Both the position numbers and the translations under genes were made by a program. From Limosilactobacillus reuteri subsp. reuteri (GTDB lineage: Bacteria; Bacillota; Bacilli; Lactobacillales; Lactobacillaceae): a stretch of DNA of 64,000 nucleotides. The stretch covers positions 1,372,501 to 1,436,500 of the forward strand of contig NC_009513.1 of the NCBI RefSeq assembly GCF_000016825.1, given 5' to 3'. The first letter of the stretch is position 1, and each line of letters opens with the position of its first letter. This document shows positions 49,473 through 58,371 of the stretch, one piece after another. The notes beneath the pieces were generated by a model. The model was not told the DNA's origin, did not search any database, and saw only the letters and a list, made by a program, of their open reading frames with translations.

Positions 49473-50789
49473 TTACATATTGATGTAGAAACTTGGTGTG
49501 AAGTATTTTGAATAACCAATCTTTACAACATCACCTGGCTCTGGTGCGTGAACATAAGTACCATTACCAAGAGAAATAGCTACATGATATGGAGCGCCAT
49601 CACTACCAAAGAATAGTAATGAACCCTTTGGAGCATTCATTACATCACGCTTATGAGCACCTAAAGTAGCTTGCTGGTAAGTTGTTCGATAAGCTGAACC
49701 TAAACCATAAGCCCATTGAACTAACCCAGAGCAATCAAAGCCAGCCGGAGTATTTCCTCCCCATACGTAAGGAACACCACGTTGGGATAATGCACGGTTA
49801 ACTTTAGCATCAACATTAGACACTTGTTTGGCAATACCATTAGCATCTAAATGATATTTCACGTTATTAACCGTTACATCTTGATTAACTACCTTCTTGA
49901 AAGTAGTTGGGTCAAAGTAGTAAGTCTGACCTTTCCAACTTTGAAGCCCTGAAAGAATCCGTCCGTCATTGCCAAAGAGATACCAGTCACCCCATTGGGA
50001 TTGACGGTAATCATTATCTACACGAAGGTAAGTACTTGGATCAAAATAATAGTATGAACCAGCCCATTGCTGTACTCCCGTTTGAATACGACCATCATTG
50101 CCAAAGAGATACCAGTCACCCCATTGGGATTGACGGTAATCATTATCTACACGAAGGTAAGTACTTGGATCAAAATAATAGTATGAACCGGCCCATTGCT
50201 GTACTCCCGTTTGAATACGACCATCATTGCCAAAGAGGTACCACATTCCCCATTGGGATTGTACATAATTATTGTCTACACGTTGATAATTATTGTTCGC
50301 ATCAAAGTCATAGTATGAACCAGCCCACTGTTGTACTCCTGATTGAACAACACCGTTATCAACTAAGTACCAACTATTACCTTCTCCGTTGATTGTTGGT
50401 AAATAAGTATAGTCACGTCCTGATGTTACCTCACCATTTTGATAATATGTCCAGTCATTGTTTTCATTTACCCAACCATTTTTTTGCTGGGTGTCTTGTG
50501 GCTGTACTGGTGTAACTGCCGGACTAGCAACATTTGTATCAACATTAGTGGTTTGTTCAGCGGCATCTACCGAATTAGATTGTACAGCAGAACTTGCTGC
50601 ATCTGAAGTGCTAGTAGCAGGAGTTTCTTCAGCTACTTGGGTAGTTTGTACAGTAGATGTTGTAGTAGTGTTTACGTCATCTGCATTTGCTGATGTAGCT
50701 AATCCAACGATACTAGCTACTGTGGCAAATGCCATAACGCACCATTTTTTACCATCTTTGTATAACTTGTAATGTTTCTTAGTATCCAT
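49473..50789 (-). CDS. NlpC/P60 endopeptidase with KxYKxGKxW signal and 43-residue repeats
   Basis: 438 residues. Signal 'HYKLYKDGKKWCVMAFATV', Thr/Ala/Val-rich linker, header 'GWVNENNDWTYYQNGEVTSG' ending YTYLPTI, four aromatic repeats (about 150-315), then the NlpC/P60 domain (about 330-438) with Cys in 'FDCSGLVQWAYG' and His in 'PYHVAISLGNGTYVHAP'. It should cleave stem peptides. Repeats 2 and 3 are almost identical at DNA level. Frame intact. Confidence 0.94.
   Translation of the reverse strand: MDTKKHYKLYKDGKKWCVMAFATVASIVGLATSANADDVNTTTTSTVQTTQVAEETPATSTSDAASSAVQSNSVDAAEQTTNVDTNVASPAVTPVQPQDTQQKNGWVNENNDWTYYQNGEVTSGRDYTYLPTINGEGNSWYLVDNGVVQSGVQQWAGSYYDFDANNNYQRVDNNYVQSQWGMWYLFGNDGRIQTGVQQWAGSYYYFDPSTYLRVDNDYRQSQWGDWYLFGNDGRIQTGVQQWAGSYYYFDPSTYLRVDNDYRQSQWGDWYLFGNDGRILSGLQSWKGQTYYFDPTTFKKVVNQDVTVNNVKYHLDANGIAKQVSNVDAKVNRALSQRGVPYVWGGNTPAGFDCSGLVQWAYGLGSAYRTTYQQATLGAHKRDVMNAPKGSLLFFGSDGAPYHVAISLGNGTYVHAPEPGDVVKIGYSKYFTPSFYINM
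49974..50231 (-). repeat. Tandem 129-bp repeat inside the NlpC/P60 gene
   Basis: Two adjacent 129-base units (49974-50102 and 50103-50231) differ at one base (AACCAGCCC versus AACCGGCCC). Each encodes one 43-residue module. This implies very recent duplication or gene conversion. Confidence 0.93.
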
Positions 50790-50961
50790 ATAGCTAAAAA
50801 AATCCTTTCTCTATAAAACCGTTCTTAATACTTTCTTTAATAATTATTTAACGTTTATTAAGATACCAGTTATTTAGAGTTAAGACAATCCTATCCAGCG
50901 ATATGTTAAGAAACGATAATGTTTGACACTTGAATGTAATACTTTTGTTACACTAAGCACT

Positions 50962-51004
50962 AAAAAAGACACCTAATTAGTCATAATGACTATTAAGCGT
51001 CTTA
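50962..51004 (-). terminator. Terminator of the amidase gene
   Basis: AAGAC (50966-50970) with GTCTT (50999-51003) and inner TAATTAGTCA/TGACTATTA pairing, followed by a T run on the minus strand. Confidence 0.75.
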
Positions 51005-51014
51005 AAATCGTTAA

Positions 51015-52613
51015 TTAGAATTCACCATAATATAGGCTTACCAACTCATAAAAATCACGCATTGTATAATCAGTACCATAGAAATTGTGGGCATTTGTGT
51101 ACCAATAACCATCCGGATCTGTATGATCAGTACCACCTAAATATTGAGATACATTATGATGAGACCATAGAGTTCCGTTACCATTAGATACTAACGAAGG
51201 CGCAAACCCATACTTGTGCATAATATATGCAGTGTAGTAAGCAGCGTTAGAAAGTTCCCGAGCAAACGCATCTGCATTATGTACCTCAACTTGTTCAAAT
51301 TGAACGGCCCGACCATTAGCAGGATAACCTGCACCCCAAGCCTCATGGTCAGTATTTGAGATCTGAATTATATTGTTATTATCTACAAAGGCATGAACGA
51401 ATGCATCATTATAATGATTCTTTTCGTAATTTATTTCACCCCAAATACTATCATTAGGATTAGCAGTTTCATGGACGATAACTATATTTGGTAATCCATT
51501 ACCCGTACCACTATATTTTCCAGTAATATTCAAAGGAATGGCCTGCCCATTATCATAAAATGTAATATTAGCATGACCAAGATTATTATTAAGAATATAG
51601 TTGTTAATTGAATTCAATCCAGAAGTAATAATTCCACTGCCACTTGCCCAATAACTTTTACCATTCGCTGAAACCCACTGGTTAGTTGCCTTGGTATATA
51701 AGTAAGGAGTAAAGTAATACAAACTTTCCTTCCAGCCATAAAGTCCTGAAACAATTCGACCATCTGGACCAAACATATACCAATCCCCCCATTGGGATTG
51801 ACGGTAATCATTGTCTACTCGAAGGTAAGTACTTGGATCAAAGTAATAATAAGTATCATACCATTTTTGGACTCCGGTTTGAATACGACCATCATTGCCA
51901 AAGAGATACCAGTCACCCCATTGGGATTGACGGTAATCATTATCCACGCGAAGGTAAGTACTTGGATCAAAATAATAGTACGTACTAGCCCATTGATAAA
52001 CTTTGGTAGCAATTCTACCATCTTTACCAAACATATACCAATCGCCCCATTGGGATTGACGGTAGTCATTATCCACGCGAAGGTAAGTGCTTGGATCAAA
52101 ATAGTAATAGGTATCGGCCCATTTTTGAACACCTGTCTGAATTACACCATTATCCGTTAAGTACCAGTTGCTTCCGCTGCCTTTACCATTACTTGTAATT
52201 GTTGGTAAATATGAATAAGTACGACCTAAATCAGTTTTACCATTTTTATAAAAAGTCCAGCCATTAGATTCTTGTACCCAACCATCTTTTACTGGTGTTG
52301 ATATCTCTGTTGACTTTGGTGTTACTGAGTTTGCTTTTTGATCCGTGGCTTGTTGAGTACTAATATTTCCCTGTTGATTATTTTGATTAGACTGATTAGT
52401 CTCACTTTCGCCAATTTTAGCATCGGTTGATTCTATTTGAGTAGCATCAGATGCTGAACTCTGTGCTAAACTCGTTTCTGCCTGTGCTGTATCAACTGTT
52501 GTATCAGCACTAGCAACCCCAGTTAAACTAACTGTTAATGCTAGTGCAGTAATTGCCATGACACACCAATTTTTCCCCGACTTATATAATTTATAATGCT
52601 TTTTATTAGTCAC
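51015..52613 (-). CDS. N-acetylmuramoyl-L-alanine amidase (Amidase_2) with KxYKxGKxW signal and repeats
   Basis: 532 residues. Signal 'HYKLYKSGKNWCVMAITALA' (ending VASAD), Gln/Thr/Ser-rich linker, header 'GWVQESNGWTFYKNGKTDLG' ending YSYLPTI, four to five 43-residue repeats (about 150-320), then an Amidase_2 domain (about 350-520). Zinc ligands are probably His in 'IVIVHETANPND', His in 'LWSHHNVSQY' and the later 'DHTDPDGYWY'. It should cleave MurNAc-L-Ala bonds. Frame intact. Confidence 0.93.
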   Translation of the reverse strand: MTNKKHYKLYKSGKNWCVMAITALALTVSLTGVASADTTVDTAQAETSLAQSSASDATQIESTDAKIGESETNQSNQNNQQGNISTQQATDQKANSVTPKSTEISTPVKDGWVQESNGWTFYKNGKTDLGRTYSYLPTITSNGKGSGSNWYLTDNGVIQTGVQKWADTYYYFDPSTYLRVDNDYRQSQWGDWYMFGKDGRIATKVYQWASTYYYFDPSTYLRVDNDYRQSQWGDWYLFGNDGRIQTGVQKWYDTYYYFDPSTYLRVDNDYRQSQWGDWYMFGPDGRIVSGLYGWKESLYYFTPYLYTKATNQWVSANGKSYWASGSGIITSGLNSINNYILNNNLGHANITFYDNGQAIPLNITGKYSGTGNGLPNIVIVHETANPNDSIWGEINYEKNHYNDAFVHAFVDNNNIIQISNTDHEAWGAGYPANGRAVQFEQVEVHNADAFARELSNAAYYTAYIMHKYGFAPSLVSNGNGTLWSHHNVSQYLGGTDHTDPDGYWYTNAHNFYGTDYTMRDFYELVSLYYGEF

Positions 52614-52791
52614 TTTTAAACTCCTCTTAAAATTTAAATTACGACATTACAGGTACATATTCTAACAGGTAATTTCTCAGATTCAAGGTTTCACAATAAT
52701 AAGGTTTCTACAATATCTGGTGTTGATATAGAAATATTACTTTCTATACCAATATCAGATTTTTTGTTATTTAAAACAGCCTAAATTTAGT

Positions 52792-53562
52792 AATCATAAC
52801 CACCCGTCAAACGGGTGGTTTGCACATCGGCTATAAGCCGATAATAAAAGCCGGCGTCTCAAGGCGCTGGCTTTCGCTTTGCTCAAGCCAAAATGCTCTG
52901 ACTACTTTGCCACCGCTTTAAGCGGTGTTTATACTACCTCACTTACCCTTAAAAGGGTCCGAATATTCCACACTTGTTAGCTTATCCATTGCTATATCAT
53001 GTTTCTCTTGATCTCGGATATACTTCTTTATCGTGGATTCATTTAATCCAACTGTACTCACATAGTAGCCTTCAGCCCAAAAATGTCGGTTCCCATATTT
53101 GTATTTTAAGTTTGCATGTCGATCAAACATCATTAATGCACTTTTCCCTTTTAAGTATCCCATAAACTGCGAGACACTTAGTTTCGGCGGAATACTTACT
53201 AACAAGTGCACATGATCTGGCATCATATGACCTTCAATTATTTCTACTCCCTTATATTTGCACAACAAACGAATATAATCTCTCAGGTCTCTTCGGTATT
53301 GATTGAAGATCGCTTTACGTCTATACTTTGGTATGAATACGATGTGATACTTACATAACCACTTCGTATGGGCTAAGCTATTTAATTTATTAGCCATATT
53401 TATATAACCTCTTTTCCCTTATTGACTTTGGCTTGAACACCTACATCTTAAGGCAAAAGAGGCCTTTTTTATATAATTTTTATCGCCCACCCGCATAGCA
53501 GGTGATTTTTTGTTTCGTGCACTCGCTCTGCTCGCGCACTCAACTAGGTCTAAAGACATTAA
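52792..53562 (-). mobile_element. IS200/IS605-family element, copy 2
   Basis: 771 bases, the reverse complement of 32721-33491. I found one difference (T/C in the left hairpin region). It lies between the glucosaminidase and amidase genes without breaking either. Confidence 0.9.
52939..53397 (-). CDS. tnpA: IS200-type TnpA transposase (Y1 HUH)
   Basis: 152 residues, same amino-acid sequence as the copy at 32886-33344, with the 'DHVHLLV' HUH motif and the tyrosine in 'TIKKYIRDQE'. Frame intact. Confidence 0.95.
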   Translation of the reverse strand: MANKLNSLAHTKWLCKYHIVFIPKYRRKAIFNQYRRDLRDYIRLLCKYKGVEIIEGHMMPDHVHLLVSIPPKLSVSQFMGYLKGKSALMMFDRHANLKYKYGNRHFWAEGYYVSTVGLNESTIKKYIRDQEKHDIAMDKLTSVEYSDPFKGK

Positions 53563-53567
53563 TAAAA

Positions 53568-53592
53568 AAAGAGAATCATGATGATTCTCTTT
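53568..53592 (-). terminator. Terminator of the glucosaminidase gene
   Basis: AAAGAGAATCA/TGATTCTCTTT perfect stem with a 3-base loop, followed by seven T on the minus strand and next to the IS200 end at 53562. IS200-type elements often land beside such hairpins. Confidence 0.85.
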
Positions 53593-53605
53593 AAGTGATA
53601 TATAC

Positions 53606-55084
53606 CTAAAATACTTCTTTGTCCCAAGCCTCTAAATTATATGTTCGAATAACATTATTTAAACTAGAAGCATATTTAGGATCTGTTGCATAACCATCAG
53701 CATGTAAATAATTTGTAACAGTAGCATAGTCTTTCTTCCACAAAAGATTGCTGTATCGTTTATTAGTAGCAAGGAAACGCCCGTGGTCAACTACACTCTC
53801 ATAATTACTTGGATATTTCCGAAATGCATCATTAATGTAATAATAACCACCAGTACCATATTCAGCAGTTCTCATAACAATTGACTGACCATTATAGCTA
53901 CCTTTAATACCAAACAAATTATGTCCTTGTGTAGCAAGAGCAGATTGACCCCAAGCACTTTCAAGAATAGCTTGAGCTGCAGTTACAGATGGCAATACAC
54001 CGAATTGTCGCCAGCCATCTAAAGCCGCATCATGGATACTTAATAGGAAATTAGTATTCCGATTAATTCCTGAAATAATCCCTGTACTATCGGCATGAAG
54101 GTTTAGTCCAGCTACCGTAATATTTTTATTAGTTACCTTTAAATATGTACTTGGATCAAAATAGTAATAGCTACCAGCCCACTTTTGAAGGCCAGATAGT
54201 ACACGCCCATCACCACCGAAGAGATACCAATCACCCCATTGAGATTGACGATAATCATTATCTACTCGTAAGTAAGTATTGGGATCAAAGTAATAATAAC
54301 TACCGGCCCATTGATATACTTTAGTGGCAATCCGTCCATCATTACCAAACATATACCATAACCCCCATTGAGATTGACGGTAGTCGTTATCTACTCGTAA
54401 ATACGTACTTGGATCAAAATAATAGTAGCTACCAGCCCACTTTTGGACACCGGTTTGAATTTGCCCATCATTGCCAAATAGATACCACATCCCCCATTGT
54501 GACTGTACATAGTTATTATCTACTCGTAAGTAAGTATTTGGATCAAAATCATAGTATGTGCCAGCCCACTTTTGGACACCAGATTGGACAACACCATTAT
54601 CAACTAAATACCAGTTATTACCAGTACCATTAATAGTAGGAAGATATGAATAATTGCGACCAGATGTTACATCACCATTTTCATAATATGTCCACTGATT
54701 ATTTTCCTTAATCCAACCATTTTTCACCTGTGCTGCTTGTGGTTGGATTGGTGTAAATTGACTAATATCCTCATCAGTCTGTGTGTTATCACTTGTTACA
54801 TTTACATGTACATTATTTGAATTTTCATTAGCATTATTTGAAGCTACTTCATCACTACTTTTAGGCGTAGCAGTAACTAGCTGGACTTCATTATTAGTCG
54901 TAATGTTGTTGGTGGTAACTTCTGTTTGTACTGCATTATTAACTGATTCTTCACTAGAATTATTCGCATTTGTATCAGCATTTGCAGTAGTGAACATTAC
55001 CATTGTACTTGCCAATGTTGCAATCGCCATTACACACCACTGTTTACCGCTTTTATATAGTTTATAGTGCTTACGCAAATTCAT
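53606..55084 (-). CDS. GH73 glucosaminidase with KxYKxGKxW signal and repeats
   Basis: 492 residues. Signal 'HYKLYKSGKQWCVMAIATLA' (ending TANAD), Asn/Thr/Val-rich linker, header 'GWIKENNQWTYYENGDVTSG' ending YSYLPTI, five repeats (about 155-340), then a glucosaminidase domain (about 345-492) with the catalytic Glu likely in 'AQAILESAWGQSALA', plus 'HNLFGIKGSYNG' and 'FRKYPSNYESVVDHGRFL'. It should cut the glycan backbone of peptidoglycan. With the amidase and NlpC/P60 it attacks three different bonds of the wall. Confidence 0.94.
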   Translation of the reverse strand: MNLRKHYKLYKSGKQWCVMAIATLASTMVMFTTANADTNANNSSEESVNNAVQTEVTTNNITTNNEVQLVTATPKSSDEVASNNANENSNNVHVNVTSDNTQTDEDISQFTPIQPQAAQVKNGWIKENNQWTYYENGDVTSGRNYSYLPTINGTGNNWYLVDNGVVQSGVQKWAGTYYDFDPNTYLRVDNNYVQSQWGMWYLFGNDGQIQTGVQKWAGSYYYFDPSTYLRVDNDYRQSQWGLWYMFGNDGRIATKVYQWAGSYYYFDPNTYLRVDNDYRQSQWGDWYLFGGDGRVLSGLQKWAGSYYYFDPSTYLKVTNKNITVAGLNLHADSTGIISGINRNTNFLLSIHDAALDGWRQFGVLPSVTAAQAILESAWGQSALATQGHNLFGIKGSYNGQSIVMRTAEYGTGGYYYINDAFRKYPSNYESVVDHGRFLATNKRYSNLLWKKDYATVTNYLHADGYATDPKYASSLNNVIRTYNLEAWDKEVF

Positions 55085-55195
55085 AATATATTAAAATTCT
55101 CCTTAATAATTTAACTATTTAACATCATATAACAATTTAACATGGTTTAGCGATATGTTAACAAATTGTAATGATACTTAAATTTAATGTAATAT

Positions 55196-56263
55196 TTAAG
55201 GAATTATCATCCTAACAAATTTATTCTTTTTTAAAAGAACGATTACTATCGAAAGAACAATATATGAAACTATTGGAACTAAAAATATTTCATATGGGTT
55301 ATTCATTAACTGAACAAATTCAGGCCAATTATCTGGAGTAACATGAAAAACATACTTATAAATTGCCTCATAAAAGATTGGATGGATGATATAAATTCCT
55401 AAGCTTACTCCAGACAATATTCCAAATAATTTAAATTGATAACTCTTATATTTATACAAAAACTCAACAATCCGTTTAACCAAAAGATAAAGTGCAATAG
55501 AATACAGAAAATTTCCAATATTATTTAACATATGAACCTTCTTTAAGGTTAAGTCATTAATTATTGAAAGCATTAACGTAACCATGCCAATAACAATTAG
55601 CCAATTTTCTCCCTTACGATTAAAAAAGTTCTCTTTTATTAGATAACCAATAATAAAGAAACCAAGAAAATCCGAAGTAAGCAATGGTTGAGTTAAGTAA
55701 TCATTATTTATTTTCAAGCCTGTTAATTTACTTATATAAGTAAAACAATCTATAAAAATAAAATTTGCAATTACAATTGCAAATAAAGTTTTTTTATGTT
55801 CATCAACTAATACTGAAAAAATTGGAGCCACTAAATAGAGAGCAATAATTGTATAAAAAAACCAAAATAAATTATTAATGTTATTACTAGCAAACGAATT
55901 AATAAAATCCGTGATACTAGGATTAGGATGCAACGATGGACCAGGATAAGCACGATGTTTAATATCATATAGATAGTATATTATCGACCATACAAAGAAA
56001 GGAATAACCACTCTTTTGAATCTTTTTATTAAAAAAGTTTTAGTAGAATACTTTTTTCGATAATCTAATAAAGTAGCTCCTGAATTCATAAAAAAAATAT
56101 ATACTGCTGGAATGCATAAAGATTGTAGTACTAAAGCAGTTATATAGTTTGAATAATTTGTATTTCCTGAAAACGCCAATTGTGATGAATGCAGCACCAA
56201 GACAAAAAATATTGCAATACAATTTAATACATCTATGTAGTGGAGTCTCTTACTATTAAGCAT
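55196..56263 (-). CDS. Acyltransferase 3 family membrane protein
   Basis: 355 residues with about ten membrane segments. The N-terminus 'RLHYIDVLNCIAIFFVLVLH' carries the family's usual His. It probably O-acetylates or otherwise acylates a polysaccharide, most likely the EPS made by the neighbouring genes. The start lies 12 bases after the upstream glycosyltransferase stop, so it is in the same operon. Confidence 0.88.
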   Translation of the reverse strand: MLNSKRLHYIDVLNCIAIFFVLVLHSSQLAFSGNTNYSNYITALVLQSLCIPAVYIFFMNSGATLLDYRKKYSTKTFLIKRFKRVVIPFFVWSIIYYLYDIKHRAYPGPSLHPNPSITDFINSFASNNINNLFWFFYTIIALYLVAPIFSVLVDEHKKTLFAIVIANFIFIDCFTYISKLTGLKINNDYLTQPLLTSDFLGFFIIGYLIKENFFNRKGENWLIVIGMVTLMLSIINDLTLKKVHMLNNIGNFLYSIALYLLVKRIVEFLYKYKSYQFKLFGILSGVSLGIYIIHPIFYEAIYKYVFHVTPDNWPEFVQLMNNPYEIFLVPIVSYIVLSIVIVLLKKNKFVRMIIP

Positions 56264-56274
56264 AATTTTCCCTC

Positions 56275-57291
56275 CTACACTAATCCCTTTTCTAAATTTG
56301 AAATTGCAGTTTTAATATAGAACCCTGACCGTAGTTTTTCAGCAACTTCTTTGGCGTTGTTCACCAGTTCACTATAATCAATCGAAGATACATTAGGTAA
56401 CACTTCATCTAATTCATTCAAACTATCAACTACAATTCCGATGTTCATTTTTTCAACAAGATCTGCTATCGCTGCCTGACGCCAAACAACTACAGGAATC
56501 CCTGAGCTTAAATATAAAGAAGCTTTATGAGGATTATTAAACTTCATATAATTTCCAAATAAGCCATCGCAAGTTATTGGTGTCGTTCCATCCCAAACCA
56601 ATCCAAAATTTCCTTTTAGATAATTAGGTAGTTCATCGGGGGGATACTGACCCTTGTATACTATGTTAGCTCCGTACTTTTCCAATGGATTAGGACCAAA
56701 GACATTTAATTTCACCCTTTTTAAGGATAACTTTTCTAAAAAGCCAGCCTTACTTAAATTTCCGGCAAAGCAAACAGAAGTCTCATAGTTTGAACCAGAT
56801 GCTAGCTTAATTTTATTATCATAATCAAATAAGCCCAAGCTTTCCATTGGGACTGTTACACCATTATCTCTAAGCCACTTTTCCATTTTTGCGTTATGAA
56901 CAATTAAGCCATCAGCCATATTAAATACTCGAAGTTCCTCATCAATGTACCCTTTTTCGCCATAATGGAGTCGCAAAGATTCAATATCGTGAATAATCAA
57001 AATAATTTTAGAATTCATTTGTTGAAGTCTTTTTACCAATTGCTTTGTAACAATTTTAGAATATGTTGGATATTGTAAAAAGATTTCATCAATGTCATTT
57101 TGCTTTGCCAAAAAGCGTGGAACATCAATATATGCAACCTTTGCTTTTTGCAAAACCGATTCTTGATTAATTGTAAAGTTCCATTTTTCAAAGCCATCTT
57201 TTAATAAGAAATTTTCAATATCAATTTTTGCTTTGGGTCCTGCATTGTTATCATGGTGTGTTTCTTTTACTGTCAATATTACTTTTGTCAT
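56275..57291 (-). CDS. Glycosyltransferase resembling beta-1,6-galactofuranosyltransferases
   Basis: 338 residues, GT-B-like. Features such as 'KIILIIHDIESLRLHYGEKG', 'HNAKMEKWLRDNGV', 'NFGLVWDGTTPITCDG' and 'PHKASLYLSSGIPVVVWRQA' recall WbbI/EpsU-type galactofuranosyl or sugar transferases. The presence of UDP-galactopyranose mutase (glf, 62033-63151) in the same cluster makes galactofuranose a sensible donor, which is an inference. Lies 15 bases from the next gene upstream. Confidence 0.78.
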   Translation of the reverse strand: MTKVILTVKETHHDNNAGPKAKIDIENFLLKDGFEKWNFTINQESVLQKAKVAYIDVPRFLAKQNDIDEIFLQYPTYSKIVTKQLVKRLQQMNSKIILIIHDIESLRLHYGEKGYIDEELRVFNMADGLIVHNAKMEKWLRDNGVTVPMESLGLFDYDNKIKLASGSNYETSVCFAGNLSKAGFLEKLSLKRVKLNVFGPNPLEKYGANIVYKGQYPPDELPNYLKGNFGLVWDGTTPITCDGLFGNYMKFNNPHKASLYLSSGIPVVVWRQAAIADLVEKMNIGIVVDSLNELDEVLPNVSSIDYSELVNNAKEVAEKLRSGFYIKTAISNLEKGLV

Positions 57292-57305
57292 ACTTATCCA
57301 CCCAA

Positions 57306-58355
57306 CTAATAGTCTGTAATTTTCTTTAGAACATTACGCAAGTTCTCAAAATACCGTTCTTCATAAAACTTTGAAATACTATTTTGAATCGCTACTTTGT
57401 TATATTCAGTTTGTGACATTTTATTAATCTTTTTCGCACATTCTTTTATATTTCCACGATGATAAACTTCCCCATTTATGCCATCCACAACTACATCCGT
57501 AAAACCGTCAAAGTCAGCAGAAAGACATGGAATTCCTCTGGACATTGCTTCCAAAAATACCATTGGTAGCCCTTCAAAGTGCGATGTCAAAATTAATGCA
57601 AACGGTTGATATGCTAATGAACTCCATATATTTTCAGTCCAGCCATGCCACTTAACTCTATCTTTAATTTCTAGTTTTTCAGCAAGTTCTTTACACTGAC
57701 TCTCATCTTCTCCGCCACCATAAACATCCAATACAACAGATGAATTAGTCAAGCTAACGGCACGAAGTAACTCTTCTAAATTCTTTTGGCCTGTTAATTG
57801 GACCCGGCCAACATATAATAAATGCTTTTTACTACTATTCTCTTGAATATCTAATAATTGATGATGTTCTGCAGGATTATAAATTAAAAAAATTCTTTGA
57901 GAAGCAATTCCTAAATCAATCATCTGTTGTTTTATCGGAGAACTAATTGCTAAATGATAATCCGCAAACACAATATTATGTGGATCATAATCCATCTGAT
58001 TAGCTATTGAAAAATGAAACCATGAAATTAACTTACAATTTTTATGAGTTACTTTTCTTAACTTAGCAAATAACTTAATAATGTTAGGACTAAGAATTAT
58101 ATAATTAGTATCTTTAGGACTCATTAAAAAAATCTTTATAAAGTAAGCTAAGCGATTTAGTCGACTACTATTCTTTGGATAAATTACTTTTATACTAGGA
58201 TTTAATTTATGCAGCCATTCTTTATCTGGCGTCATATTCGATAAAACTAATCGGATGTCATTACCATTTTCAACTAAATTATTTAGTACTTTAACTAAAA
58301 CTGTTTCTGTCCCACCACGACCAGTTATTTTATTGGTTATAAACGTTAACTTCAT
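57306..58355 (-). CDS. GT4-family glycosyltransferase
   Basis: 349 residues, GT-B fold. 'MKLTFITNKITGRGGTETVL' is the N-terminal glycine-rich start. 'LLYVGRVQLTGQKNLEELLR' and the donor-binding 'LTSHFEGLPMVFLEAMSRGIPC' (EX7E) are GT4 hallmarks. Resembles galactosyl/GlcNAc transferases of the WaaG type used in EPS repeat-unit assembly. The sugar is unknown. Same operon as flanking genes (16-base gap to wzx). Confidence 0.9.
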   Translation of the reverse strand: MKLTFITNKITGRGGTETVLVKVLNNLVENGNDIRLVLSNMTPDKEWLHKLNPSIKVIYPKNSSRLNRLAYFIKIFLMSPKDTNYIILSPNIIKLFAKLRKVTHKNCKLISWFHFSIANQMDYDPHNIVFADYHLAISSPIKQQMIDLGIASQRIFLIYNPAEHHQLLDIQENSSKKHLLYVGRVQLTGQKNLEELLRAVSLTNSSVVLDVYGGGEDESQCKELAEKLEIKDRVKWHGWTENIWSSLAYQPFALILTSHFEGLPMVFLEAMSRGIPCLSADFDGFTDVVVDGINGEVYHRGNIKECAKKINKMSQTEYNKVAIQNSISKFYEERYFENLRNVLKKITDY

Positions 58356-58371
58356 AATTAAGCTCTCTTTA

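Noticed and set aside
49900..50400. Regular direct repeats considered as a CRISPR array
   Set aside because: The 129-bp units are coding modules in frame without spacers; no cas genes in the window.
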